Shown: piece by piece, positions 6,390 through 14,070 of the stretch
Layout of the letters: the number at the start of each line of letters is the position of its first letter
Numbering within the stretch: the first letter of the stretch is position 1
Source of the DNA: Flammeovirgaceae bacterium UBA2371
GTDB taxonomy: Bacteria > Bacteroidota > Bacteroidia > Cytophagales > Cyclobacteriaceae
Assembly: GCA_002345965.1 (NCBI GenBank)
Contig: DDTF01000047.1
Coordinates: 1 to 15,174 of the forward strand
Direction of reading: 5' to 3'
DNA length: 15,174 nt
Translations under genes and position numbers: made by a program
Notes under the pieces: model-generated
Told to the model about the DNA's origin: nothing
The model's database searches: none
Seen by the model: the letters and a program-made list of their open reading frames with translations, nothing else

Positions 6390-9197
6390 ATGAAGTATCT
6401 ATTTCTCTGCCTGTCACTACTTTTTATAACCGCAGGTCATGCACAGAAGAAACCAACCTCTGTACCACCTAAAAAAGCCTTGGATCATAGCGTGTATGAT
6501 AGTTGGAAAGAAATCACCTACAAAGAACTGACCCCTGACGGAACGAGTGCAGTTTTTACCATCAACCCACAAGATGGCGATGGAAAGGTTGTATTCTATA
6601 ACCTTAAATCAAATACTCAGGATTCAATACACCGCGCATCGGACATTGCCCTCACCTTTGACAGCAAGTTTGCAGTATTTAAAATAAAGCCGCAGCAGAA
6701 AGTGGTCAAGGAATTGAGAAGGCAGAAAAAGAAGAAAGAAGATCTCCCTAAAGACTCACTTGGGATTTACTCTTTCCAAACGCGCAAAACAGAAAAACTA
6801 GCCAACATAAAATCATATCAAATTCCAGAAAAGGCAAGTGGGTGGTTGGCGTACCAGAAAGACGTTAAAAAAGAAGATCCCAAAACCAATTCCGACACTG
6901 GATCAAAAGCTAAAAAGGCTAAAAAGAACAATGAGGAAAATGGATATACCCTTGTCTTGAGAAAATTGGCAGATGGAAAAGAGCAAACATTTGAATTTGT
7001 AAAAGAGTATCAATTTGCAAAATATGGTCAGGGTCTTTTGTTTAGTACAACTGGTAATGATTCTACGTTAACGGCTGGCGTTTATTGGTATGATTTAAAA
7101 AATGAATCACTCAATGCCATACATCAGGGGCATCCCAAATATAAATACAAGACTTTGGCAATCAGTGAAGCTGGTGATCAGGCTGCCTTTCTGCTTGACA
7201 GCGATACCACCAAAGCACTTATCCGATCTTTTAAACTTTTCCAATGGAAAACAGGAAGTCCATCAGCTCAGCTTTTGGATGTTGCCAACAACCCGGCCTT
7301 CCCACAAGACTGGTTGGTAAGTGAATACTACACACCCAGATTTTCAAAAAATGGAACCAAGTTATTTTTTGGATCTGCTCCAAAGCCCTTTGTACAAGAT
7401 ACTACCCTTTTACCTGAGGAGATTGTAAATGTGGAGGTGTGGCACAGCGAGGATGACTACATTTATCCGCAACAAAACGCGCAGTTAAATGCAGAAAAGA
7501 AAAGGACCTATTTAAATGCTATCAGTTTAGAAACCAATACAATGGTTTCATTAGGGAGCAAAGACATTCCAACTGTTAGTCTTGGTGATGAAGGTGATGC
7601 CAACGTATTGCTGGGAGAAACCAATGTGCCTTACCGAAAAGCAATCACATGGGAAGGGGGTACAGCACAAGATATCTATCTTTTTAACCTTACCGATAAA
7701 TCCAATAAGAAGATTGCGACCGCAGTAAGAGGTAACGCTAGCTTTTCCCCAAAAGCAAATTACGTTTATTGGTTCAATGAAATCGATACGGCATGGTTCT
7801 CCTATAATGTAAAATCAGGAAAAACTGTAAAACTCAACCAAAATTTAAAAGTACTGTTTGCTGATGAGCAAGACGATCATCCAGATTACCCTAACCGGTA
7901 CGGGGCTGCTGGATGGACCGCCAATGACGACAGATTTATTGCCTACGATCGCTACGATTTATGGAGTTTCGACCCCAACAATAATAGCGACCCTGTTAAT
8001 CTTACGAAGATTGGAAGATCACAAAAGATAGTATTCAGGTATGTGAAGCTTGATGAAGAGGAACGATTTATTGATCCCAATAAAGAGCTTTTACTTTCCG
8101 CGTTTGATGAAACTACTAAAGCATCAGGGTACTACACGCTGACATTAAAAAATGGTAAGCTAACCAAACGACTGATGGACAATTATAGCTTTGATGATGT
8201 TAAAAAAGCAAAACAATCCAATCAATTGCTCTTTACCAGAGAAAATTTTAGGGAATTCCCTGATGTGTGGACCACAGCTGATGTCAACTTTGGCTCTATT
8301 AAAAAAATCAGTGACGCCAACCCGCAAATGAAAAATTATCTATGGGGAAATATTGAGCTGGTAAACTGGACTTCTCTTGACAACATACCATTGAGTGGAC
8401 TGCTGATTAAACCTGAAAACTTTGATCCTAGTAAAAAGTATCCTATGATGGTTTACTTTTACGAAAGAATGAGTGATGGACTTCATCGTCATATCGCACC
8501 AGCGCCCATACGGTCGTCCATTAATTTTTCACTGTATGCCAGTAATGGATACCTGGTATTTGTTCCGGACATTGTTTATAAAATTGGTTATCCCGGAGAG
8601 AGTGCGCTTAACTGTATTTTACCCGGCATAACTGATCTCATGAAGAAGGGTTTTGTGGATGAAAAGAATATTGGTGTGCAAGGTCACAGTTGGGGTGGAT
8701 ATCAAATTGCCTATCTGGTAACTAGAACCAATATTTTTAAAGCTGCCGAGGCAGGTGCTCCGGTGGTGAATATGACAAGTGCTTATGGCGGTATCAGATG
8801 GGGAAGTGGCTTGAGCCGAATGTTTCAGTACGAGCGCACACAAACCAGGCTAGGTGGCTCACTGTGGGACAAACCATTGCGCTTTATTGAAAATTCACCT
8901 CTGTTTTTTGCCGATAAAATTGAAACCCCTGTACTGATGATGCACAATGATGCAGATGGCGCAGTGCCATGGTATCAGGGCATTGAATTTTATATGGCGT
9001 TGCGCAGATTGAACAAACCGGTATGGATGCTCAACTATAACAATGAAGACCATGGGCTTAAACTCCGCCAGAACAAAACTGACTTTGCCATTCGCATGAT
9101 GCAATATTTTGATCATTACCTTAAGGGAACTGAAAAGCCAAGATGGATGGAAGAGGGTATCCCAGCCATTGAAAAAGGAATTAATAACGGATATTGA
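6390..9197 (+). CDS. secreted S9 family serine peptidase (prolyl oligopeptidase/DPP-like)
   Basis: This 935-residue exported peptidase starts at the ATG at 6390, which begins a signal peptide (MKYLFLCLSLLFITAGHA, cleavage before Gln19). The upstream in-frame extension to 6327 has no signal features. Residues from about 40 to 670 form the beta-propeller expected of S9 enzymes, and residues from about 690 form the alpha/beta-hydrolase domain. The triad is complete: Ser767 in GHSWGGY, Asp856 in HNDADGAVPW and His888 in NEDHGL. Enzymes of this group cut short peptides, often after Pro, the propeller keeping out folded proteins. The length is above that of classical DPP4-type enzymes, partly because of two Lys-rich insertions in the propeller, near residues 104-122 (RRQKKKKEDLPKD) and 171-186 (KAKKAKKNNEEN). 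Many Bacteroidota carry related long S9 peptidases. Its own terminator follows, so it is probably transcribed separately from the next peptidase gene. Confidence 0.92.
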   Translation: MKYLFLCLSLLFITAGHAQKKPTSVPPKKALDHSVYDSWKEITYKELTPDGTSAVFTINPQDGDGKVVFYNLKSNTQDSIHRASDIALTFDSKFAVFKIKPQQKVVKELRRQKKKKEDLPKDSLGIYSFQTRKTEKLANIKSYQIPEKASGWLAYQKDVKKEDPKTNSDTGSKAKKAKKNNEENGYTLVLRKLADGKEQTFEFVKEYQFAKYGQGLLFSTTGNDSTLTAGVYWYDLKNESLNAIHQGHPKYKYKTLAISEAGDQAAFLLDSDTTKALIRSFKLFQWKTGSPSAQLLDVANNPAFPQDWLVSEYYTPRFSKNGTKLFFGSAPKPFVQDTTLLPEEIVNVEVWHSEDDYIYPQQNAQLNAEKKRTYLNAISLETNTMVSLGSKDIPTVSLGDEGDANVLLGETNVPYRKAITWEGGTAQDIYLFNLTDKSNKKIATAVRGNASFSPKANYVYWFNEIDTAWFSYNVKSGKTVKLNQNLKVLFADEQDDHPDYPNRYGAAGWTANDDRFIAYDRYDLWSFDPNNNSDPVNLTKIGRSQKIVFRYVKLDEEERFIDPNKELLLSAFDETTKASGYYTLTLKNGKLTKRLMDNYSFDDVKKAKQSNQLLFTRENFREFPDVWTTADVNFGSIKKISDANPQMKNYLWGNIELVNWTSLDNIPLSGLLIKPENFDPSKKYPMMVYFYERMSDGLHRHIAPAPIRSSINFSLYASNGYLVFVPDIVYKIGYPGESALNCILPGITDLMKKGFVDEKNIGVQGHSWGGYQIAYLVTRTNIFKAAEAGAPVVNMTSAYGGIRWGSGLSRMFQYERTQTRLGGSLWDKPLRFIENSPLFFADKIETPVLMMHNDADGAVPWYQGIEFYMALRRLNKPVWMLNYNNEDHGLKLRQNKTDFAIRMMQYFDHYLKGTEKPRWMEEGIPAIEKGINNGY

Positions 9198-9221
9198 ATA
9201 TCATAACAAGCTAGCGTAAAT

Positions 9222-9252
9222 GGCCAGTTATTTTTACAACTGGCCTTTTTTT
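9222..9252 (+). terminator. rho-independent terminator after the first S9 peptidase gene
   Basis: An 8-bp perfect stem (GGCCAGTT, 9222-9229, with AACTGGCC, 9238-9245) around an 8-base loop is followed at once by seven T residues (9246-9252). It begins 24 bases after the stop codon and separates the two S9 peptidase genes. Confidence 0.9.
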
Positions 9253-9346
9253 ATGATACTTTAAAGTTTACTGCCCATCTGTCAAAAAACTGCTAGCAAA
9301 TAAATTCAGATAGGACTATCTTACTCCTGATTCAAAGTTTACAACC

Positions 9347-11782
9347 ATGAGAAATTTATTATTCCTTCTCCTTTTAGTTTCCTTTCAACTTAGTGCCCAA
9401 CTCAATATCGGCTATCAACGCCCTGTGGAAGAAATAGCCAGTTTGTTGGAAGCGCCATTGACACCTTATGTTACATTTTCTCCAGATAATAATTGGATGG
9501 TACTTTTGGATCGGTCCGATTATCCAAGTATTGAGGAGTTGTCGCGTCCTGAACTTCGTATTGCCGGATTGCGAATTAATCCAGAAAATTTCGGCAGGAG
9601 CCGCGGTGCTTATCTGGTAGGCATCAAACTAAAGTCGTTGATTGATAAAAAAGATTTTGAAATAAGTGGTTTGCCCCAACCTTTACTGATTAGTGATTAT
9701 CATTTTTCTCCCGATAGCAAGAAACTTGCTTTTTTACAAAATTTTGGAGACCGAATCGAATTATGGGTTGTTGACATGGCAAGTAAAAGTGCTTCTAAAA
9801 TTACTGACAGAAAGATCAACAATGTGTTTACCGACTCTTTTAATTGGCTGTCTGACTCTGAACAAATAATTTTTACAGCGGTACCTGCTGATCTAAAACC
9901 TGTTCCTGCCAAATCGCGTGTTCCCAAAGGCCCCGTGATTGAAGAAAACTTAGGCAAACAAGCCCCTTCCAGAACTTATCAGGACTTGCTGGAAAATCCA
10001 TACGATGAAGAATTGTTCGACTATTATGGAAGCTCGGAAGTGATCATCAAAAAAATAGGCGGCACTGAGGCCACCATTGGACCTAAGGCTTTGTATGTTT
10101 CTGCCGATCCATCCCCCGATGGAAAAATGTTGATGATGGAAGTTATTCATAAGCCTTACTCTTATTTGGTACCCTACTACAGATTTCCTCAAAAAATCAG
10201 CATAACTGATCTCAGCGGAAAACTGATTAAAGACATCATTGATATTCCTCTCACAGATAATATTCCCAATGGGTTCAATGCAGTGCAAACCGGACCACGT
10301 AATCATGGCTGGCGAAATGATCAACCGGCCACTATTTATTGGGTTGAAGCACAAGATGGAGGAAATCCCAAAACAGAGGCTGCTATTCGTGATAAAGTAT
10401 ATCAGCTACCTTTTCCTTTTACCAATAAACCAACAGAGATAATCAGCCTTCCTTTGCGATATGCAGGAATACAATGGGCTAAGGAAGACGTTGCCTTTGT
10501 ATATGAAACGTGGAGAAGTGATAGAAAGCTAAGGGTATACCAATTAAACCCAGGGACACAAACCAAAAAAGTAATTATTGACCGTTCTACTGAAGATGCC
10601 TATAATGACCCAGGAAGTTTCGTCACAACTACTAATAAGTATGGTCGAGATGTGGTGCAAGTAAATCAGGACAATGTGGTATTGCTAAATGGCCGGGGCT
10701 CTTCTCCTGAAGGTGATATGCCATTTCTTGATAAGATGAATTTGCGAACCGGAGCTAAAGAGCGAGTATGGCAATGTGTTGCCCCTTACTACGAACGAGT
10801 AGTGAATGTAATTTCTGATAAAAAGATTGCCTTTGTTACCTCCAGAGAATCTCAAACCGAAACACCAAACTATTTCATTCGCACAGTTGGAGGAAAAGAA
10901 GTTACTCAACTCACCAATTTTGCGCATCCTTATCCGCAATTAAAAGATGTAAAGAAGGAAGTATTACATTATAAAAGAGGAGATGGTGTTGATTTAACAG
11001 TGAACATGTATTTGCCACCAGGTTATAAAAAGGAAGATGGTCCTTTGCCTGCCATTGTATGGGCCTACCCACGAGAGTTTAAATCGGTAGAGGCTGCCAG
11101 CCAGGTGACAGGATCGCCCTATGCCTTTACACGAATCAGTTCTGGAGGTGTTTTATTTTGGGTTACCCGAGGATATGCTGTGCTGGATGATGCCGCAATG
11201 CCCATCGTAGGTGAAGGAGATACCGAACCCAATGACACTTATATTCCGCAGTTGGTATCCAGCGCAAAAGCGGTAATTGATTACACTGCAGGATTAAACA
11301 TCGTTGATCCTAACCGCGTTGGTATTGGCGGACATTCCTATGGCGCATTTATGACAGCTAATTTATTAGCGCACTCCGATTTGTTCAAGGCAGGAATTGC
11401 CCGAAGCGGAGCCTATAATCGTACGCTCACACCATTTGGATTTCAAGCAGAAGAACGCACCTATTGGGAAGCACCTGAGATCTATTATGAGATGTCCCCT
11501 TTTTCCTATGCCAATAAAGTAAATGAACCTATTCTTATGATTCATGGTGAAGCGGACAACAACAGTGGCACTTTTCCCATTCAAAGTGAGCGATTTTACA
11601 ATGCCATCAAAGGTCATGGAGGCACAGCGCGTTTTGTTAAGTTACCCTATGAAAGTCATGGGTATAGAGCTAAAGAATCATTGCTGCACATGTTATGGGA
11701 AATGGACAATTGGCTGGAGAAATATGTGAAAAAAGCCGAAGGTTCCGTTGGAGGCGCAAAAAAAATAACTATTGAGCGATAA
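9347..11782 (+). CDS. secreted S9D-type peptidase, glutamyl endopeptidase-like
   Basis: This 811-residue secreted serine peptidase begins with a signal peptide (MRNLLFLLLLVSFQLSA, cleavage before Gln18). The N-terminal part (GYQRPVEEIASLLEAP, then RPELRIAGLRINP) and the C-terminal part (IHGEADNNSGTFPIQSERFY, then KLPYESHGYRAKES) are characteristic of the S9D branch, to which the plant chloroplast glutamyl endopeptidase CGEP belongs. Members of that branch prefer to cut after Glu. A beta-propeller occupies roughly residues 40-530 and the hydrolase domain about 535-800. The triad is complete: Ser664 in GGHSYGAFM, Asp737 in HGEADNN and His771 in ESHGY. It is 150 bases downstream of another S9 peptidase gene, but an intervening terminator argues for separate transcription. 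With the S33 lipoprotein peptidase upstream this window carries three exported peptidases, which suggests peptide scavenging or turnover outside the cytoplasm. That Glu specificity holds here is inferred from family resemblance. Confidence 0.92.
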   Translation: MRNLLFLLLLVSFQLSAQLNIGYQRPVEEIASLLEAPLTPYVTFSPDNNWMVLLDRSDYPSIEELSRPELRIAGLRINPENFGRSRGAYLVGIKLKSLIDKKDFEISGLPQPLLISDYHFSPDSKKLAFLQNFGDRIELWVVDMASKSASKITDRKINNVFTDSFNWLSDSEQIIFTAVPADLKPVPAKSRVPKGPVIEENLGKQAPSRTYQDLLENPYDEELFDYYGSSEVIIKKIGGTEATIGPKALYVSADPSPDGKMLMMEVIHKPYSYLVPYYRFPQKISITDLSGKLIKDIIDIPLTDNIPNGFNAVQTGPRNHGWRNDQPATIYWVEAQDGGNPKTEAAIRDKVYQLPFPFTNKPTEIISLPLRYAGIQWAKEDVAFVYETWRSDRKLRVYQLNPGTQTKKVIIDRSTEDAYNDPGSFVTTTNKYGRDVVQVNQDNVVLLNGRGSSPEGDMPFLDKMNLRTGAKERVWQCVAPYYERVVNVISDKKIAFVTSRESQTETPNYFIRTVGGKEVTQLTNFAHPYPQLKDVKKEVLHYKRGDGVDLTVNMYLPPGYKKEDGPLPAIVWAYPREFKSVEAASQVTGSPYAFTRISSGGVLFWVTRGYAVLDDAAMPIVGEGDTEPNDTYIPQLVSSAKAVIDYTAGLNIVDPNRVGIGGHSYGAFMTANLLAHSDLFKAGIARSGAYNRTLTPFGFQAEERTYWEAPEIYYEMSPFSYANKVNEPILMIHGEADNNSGTFPIQSERFYNAIKGHGGTARFVKLPYESHGYRAKESLLHMLWEMDNWLEKYVKKAEGSVGGAKKITIER

Positions 11783-11807
11783 GCTTTTTCAGGTAAATAG
11801 CACTAAA

Positions 11808-11891
11808 CTATGCCAGCCATATGCCTACCATAATGACTACACCAAGTGCAAACAACATTTTGATAAGGGTCATTCTCATTTTTAATGTCAT
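11808..11891 (-). CDS. possible 27-residue single-helix membrane peptide
   Basis: A short frame between the convergent S9D and TonB genes starts at ATG 11891 and ends with TAG at 11808-11810. It encodes a peptide with a basic amphipathic N-terminus (MTLKMRMTLIK) and a hydrophobic segment (MLFALGVVIMVGIWLA) that could cross the membrane once. Two further in-frame ATGs (Met5 and Met7) are also possible starts. It lies about 107 bases downstream of the TonB-family gene on the same strand, with no terminator seen between them. I do not recognise the peptide. The composition (charged N-terminus, then uninterrupted apolar residues) is what keeps me from dismissing it, but such a short frame can occur by chance. 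Confidence 0.35.
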   Translation of the reverse strand: MTLKMRMTLIKMLFALGVVIMVGIWLA

Positions 11892-11998
11892 GGTAATTGA
11901 TTTGTTCAATGATTAATAATTCGAGATAAGCTGTATTAAAGCCCAAATTCTATAAGTGATAACGCTACAGCATTGAGTTTATTATTATTGGGTAAATA

Positions 11999-12706
11999 TC
12001 ATAGCTGGTCACCAAGTTTGAATGTAATTGGCAAAATCATTTTCTGACGAACTGGTCTACCGCGCTGTTTGCCGGGCTTCCAGCGAGGAGCAGATTGCAA
12101 TACTCTGATTGCTTCCTCATCACAACCAGCACCAATTCCCTTCACCAATTGAAATTCGGTAAGAGAACCATCTTTGTTGACCACAAACTCCACAAATACT
12201 TTGCCTTCTACTCCCATTCTTCTTGCCTGCGCGGGGTACTTAATTCTTTCTCCTATATATCTATAAAATGCTTCAAATCCATCCATCGGTTCTGATGGTG
12301 TTTCAACAATCGTAAACACTGCATTTTCATCCTCTTTTTCAATGGTAGGCAGAATAGGTCTAATCATGATTTCTTCCGTACGTGTCTCCTGATTCATTTC
12401 TACGTCAATATTTATCTTGACCTCATCCATTATTACTTCCTCATCAGGTACTTCCACAAATACTGTTTGAGAAACTGCAGGAGGTGGTGGCGGTGGAATG
12501 TCTGTGGGTGGTATATCAGCAAGTATTTCAAAAGAGTTGACGGCTTTACTTTGAATCTCAGCTATGCCCCGTTCATAGCTCTTCCATTCAAATGCAGTGA
12601 TTACTAATGACATCGTAAGCACCATGCTCAACCCAAAAATTACCCCACGATAGTTCTTTAAATCAGCCTTTGGGTATTTCTTAATTTCTATTTTAATCAG
12701 GCTCAT
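11999..12706 (-). CDS. TonB family energy transducer
   Basis: This 235-residue protein links the inner-membrane proton motive force to outer-membrane TonB-dependent receptors. It has a short cytoplasmic N-terminus, one membrane helix at about residues 21-39 (GVIFGLSMVLTMSLVITAF), a Pro-rich spacer (IPPTDIPPPPPP, 65-76), an acidic linker, and a C-terminal TonB domain at about 145-232. The domain shows YPAQARRMGVEGKVFVEFVV (157-176), DEEAIRVLQSAPRWKPGKQRG and ILPITFKLG, all typical of Bacteroidota TonB proteins. Conserved elements and length are normal. No exbB or exbD and no TonB-dependent receptor gene lies in the window, so the partner receptor cannot be named, and Bacteroidota usually have several TonB paralogues. 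The gene is divergent from the DUF1761 gene across a 265-base gap. Confidence 0.93.
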   Translation of the reverse strand: MSLIKIEIKKYPKADLKNYRGVIFGLSMVLTMSLVITAFEWKSYERGIAEIQSKAVNSFEILADIPPTDIPPPPPPAVSQTVFVEVPDEEVIMDEVKINIDVEMNQETRTEEIMIRPILPTIEKEDENAVFTIVETPSEPMDGFEAFYRYIGERIKYPAQARRMGVEGKVFVEFVVNKDGSLTEFQLVKGIGAGCDEEAIRVLQSAPRWKPGKQRGRPVRQKMILPITFKLGDQL

Positions 12707-12741
12707 GACTTCAAACTAGCTAGACTAGTCCGTTTGCTATG

Positions 12742-12771
12742 TTTGAATCTAAATTTTGAAATCAATATTTG
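12742..12771 (+). promoter_or_regulatory. weak candidate promoter upstream of the DUF1761 gene
   Basis: TTTG (12742-12745), 18 bases, then AATATTTG (12764-12771) resembles the -33/-7 pair TTTG and TAnnTTTG with one mismatch in the -7 box. The area holds four TTTG tetramers within 40 bases, so chance matching is likely. If real it would produce a leader of nearly 200 bases that includes the tiny frames at 12842-12984. The rest of this 265-base gap shows no hairpin or RNA gene that I can support. Confidence 0.25.
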
Positions 12772-12885
12772 AAATGACTTTTGTCACACAAACGAAAAAT
12801 TGTAGTCAGCAAGGGATACTAACACCTTAAAAAAGGTTATAATGGATACAATTGCGAGCCCACTACCACTCAATTTTATTGGAGC

Positions 12886-12984
12886 ATGGCCGGCTGTATT
12901 GCATTAATACTTGCTTTGGCATTATCTTCCACTTTATTATCGACCTCAACTCACCTTAACCAACCCCTACTATGGAAGAATTAA
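12886..12984 (+). CDS. possible 32-residue hydrophobic ORF overlapping the DUF1761 start
   Basis: The frame starts at ATG 12886 and encodes a peptide beginning MAGCIALILALALSSTLL, a plausible membrane or signal-type segment, and ends at TAA 12982-12984, 13 bases inside the DUF1761 gene. A second tiny frame (12842-12907, 21 residues, MDTIASPLPLNFIGAW...) lies upstream behind an AAAAAAGG stretch and overlaps this one by 22 bases. They could be leader peptides, one small gene broken by a frameshift, or chance. I cannot decide among these. Confidence 0.2.
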   Translation: MAGCIALILALALSSTLLSTSTHLNQPLLWKN

Positions 12985-13403
12985 CAATTAATTTTACAGC
13001 AGTAATTGTAGCTGTTGTCGCCAATTTTATTCTTGGTTTTCTGTGGTACACTCCTCTTTTTGGCAAAGCCTGGGCCAAAGAAATGGGTTTTGATCCAAAT
13101 GTAAAACCTACTGGTGGAGAGATGGCCAGAGGAATGATTATAATGGTAATCGGCAATTTTTTTCTGGCTTATGTTTTTGCAAACAATATGGCTGCATGGT
13201 CTTTTGTACCAGGGATGGATCAAATGCCTAAAATCGGAACAATAATGAATGCTGCGATCTTTACCTGGTTAGGATTTTATCTGCCTGTTGATATCGGGGT
13301 GGTTACTTGGGAGAAAAAATCATGGAAGCTATTTGGCATAAATACCGGATATCACTTAGCCATGCTGATTGTTGCTGCCTCCATTTTGACGTATATGGCA
13401 TAA
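12972..13403 (+). CDS. DUF1761 family membrane protein
   Basis: This 143-residue protein matches DUF1761 in length, topology and its N-terminal signature: the first helix runs into NFILGFLWYTPLFGKAWAKEMG (about 18-39). Four membrane helices are visible, at about residues 8-26, 52-72, 87-107 and 122-141. The biochemical role of the family is not known. The ATG at 12972 is preceded by no obvious Shine-Dalgarno sequence. The 3' end is only 12 bases from a convergent lipoprotein gene, with no terminator hairpin in the gap. Confidence 0.88.
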   Translation: MEELTINFTAVIVAVVANFILGFLWYTPLFGKAWAKEMGFDPNVKPTGGEMARGMIIMVIGNFFLAYVFANNMAAWSFVPGMDQMPKIGTIMNAAIFTWLGFYLPVDIGVVTWEKKSWKLFGINTGYHLAMLIVAASILTYMA

Positions 13404-13415
13404 AGTCAAAACCGA

Positions 13416-13949
13416 CTATATACCCAAAATTTTAGCATCGACTCTAAAAACAGAATAAATTTCTATTTGGTGATCTTGTGAGATAAGCTCATCGGTTACT
13501 GTATTGAGCCTTACCTTGTATTTGTCTTTTTTGATATATTCTTTCAAATCAATGTCAATAATATCCAAATCAAGTGTATTGCCAACATTATCCGAGATAT
13601 TCTCCTTGCCGGCAATTTTTATTTCTTGCAGACCATCAGCACTAAGGTAAAGTCCGATGGACTTTAAGAATTTAAAATTTCCGGAAGAGGGAGACGTAAT
13701 GGTAAGGGTAAGTTGCTTGAGCCGTACGTCTTGTATAAGGTCTTTTCGTGTGTTATTATTTGCAAAGCTTGATTCGGAGTTGGTGGTAATATCTGGTGTA
13801 AATACGTTGAAAGGCAGATTGAGACCCGTATTAGACTGAATGGCAACCGACTCACGGAAGTCCATATTGAATACAGTTAATTTGTTCAAGTCATCTTTAC
13901 ACTGAAATAGTACAAAAGAGAGTACTAATAGAAGAATAGTCTTTTTCAT
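13416..13949 (-). CDS. hypothetical lipoprotein
   Basis: I do not recognise this 177-residue protein. The ATG at 13949 gives a clean lipoprotein signal (MKKTILLLVLSFVLFQC, Cys17). An alternative ATG at 13961 would add MKIF in front and is equally readable. The residue before the cysteine is Gln, which is uncommon, and the cysteine is followed by KDD, similar to the Lys/acidic surface-export signals described for Bacteroidota lipoproteins. The rest is predicted to be beta-strand rich, with alternating hydrophobic strands (VRLKQLTLTITSPSSG, LDLDIIDIDLKEYI, HQIEIYSVFRVDAKIL), no enzyme motif and no membrane helix. A cell-surface or periplasmic beta-sandwich is the best guess. It may share a direction with rpoD, but the terminator at 14027-14047 separates them. 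Confidence 0.78.
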   Translation of the reverse strand: MKKTILLLVLSFVLFQCKDDLNKLTVFNMDFRESVAIQSNTGLNLPFNVFTPDITTNSESSFANNNTRKDLIQDVRLKQLTLTITSPSSGNFKFLKSIGLYLSADGLQEIKIAGKENISDNVGNTLDLDIIDIDLKEYIKKDKYKVRLNTVTDELISQDHQIEIYSVFRVDAKILGI

Positions 13950-14019
13950 AAATATTTTCAAAAGTGCTTATTAGTACTTCAACCTAGCTTCTAGTAACCG
14001 GCAATACTAGTTCGATTAA

Positions 14020-14047
14020 ATAAAAAACCCAGGCGATTTGCCTGGGT
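14020..14047 (-). terminator. rho-independent terminator of the rpoD-type gene
   Basis: On the minus strand an 8-bp perfect stem (ACCCAGGC / GCCTGGGT, covering 14047-14040 and 14034-14027) with a 5-base loop is followed by TTTTTTATTT. It begins about 24 bases after the sigma factor stop codon. Confidence 0.9.
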
Positions 14048-14070
14048 ATATTATTTTAGGGAGGCTGCTA

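Noticed and set aside
9950..10354. 134-codon minus-strand frame inside the S9D peptidase gene
   Set aside because: It is antisense to a well-supported gene, its product has no recognisable domain or coherent composition, and it fits a chance open frame.
12956..13223. Two minus-strand frames antisense to the DUF1761 gene
   Set aside because: Both lie fully opposite a recognised family member and give low-complexity products typical of shadow frames.
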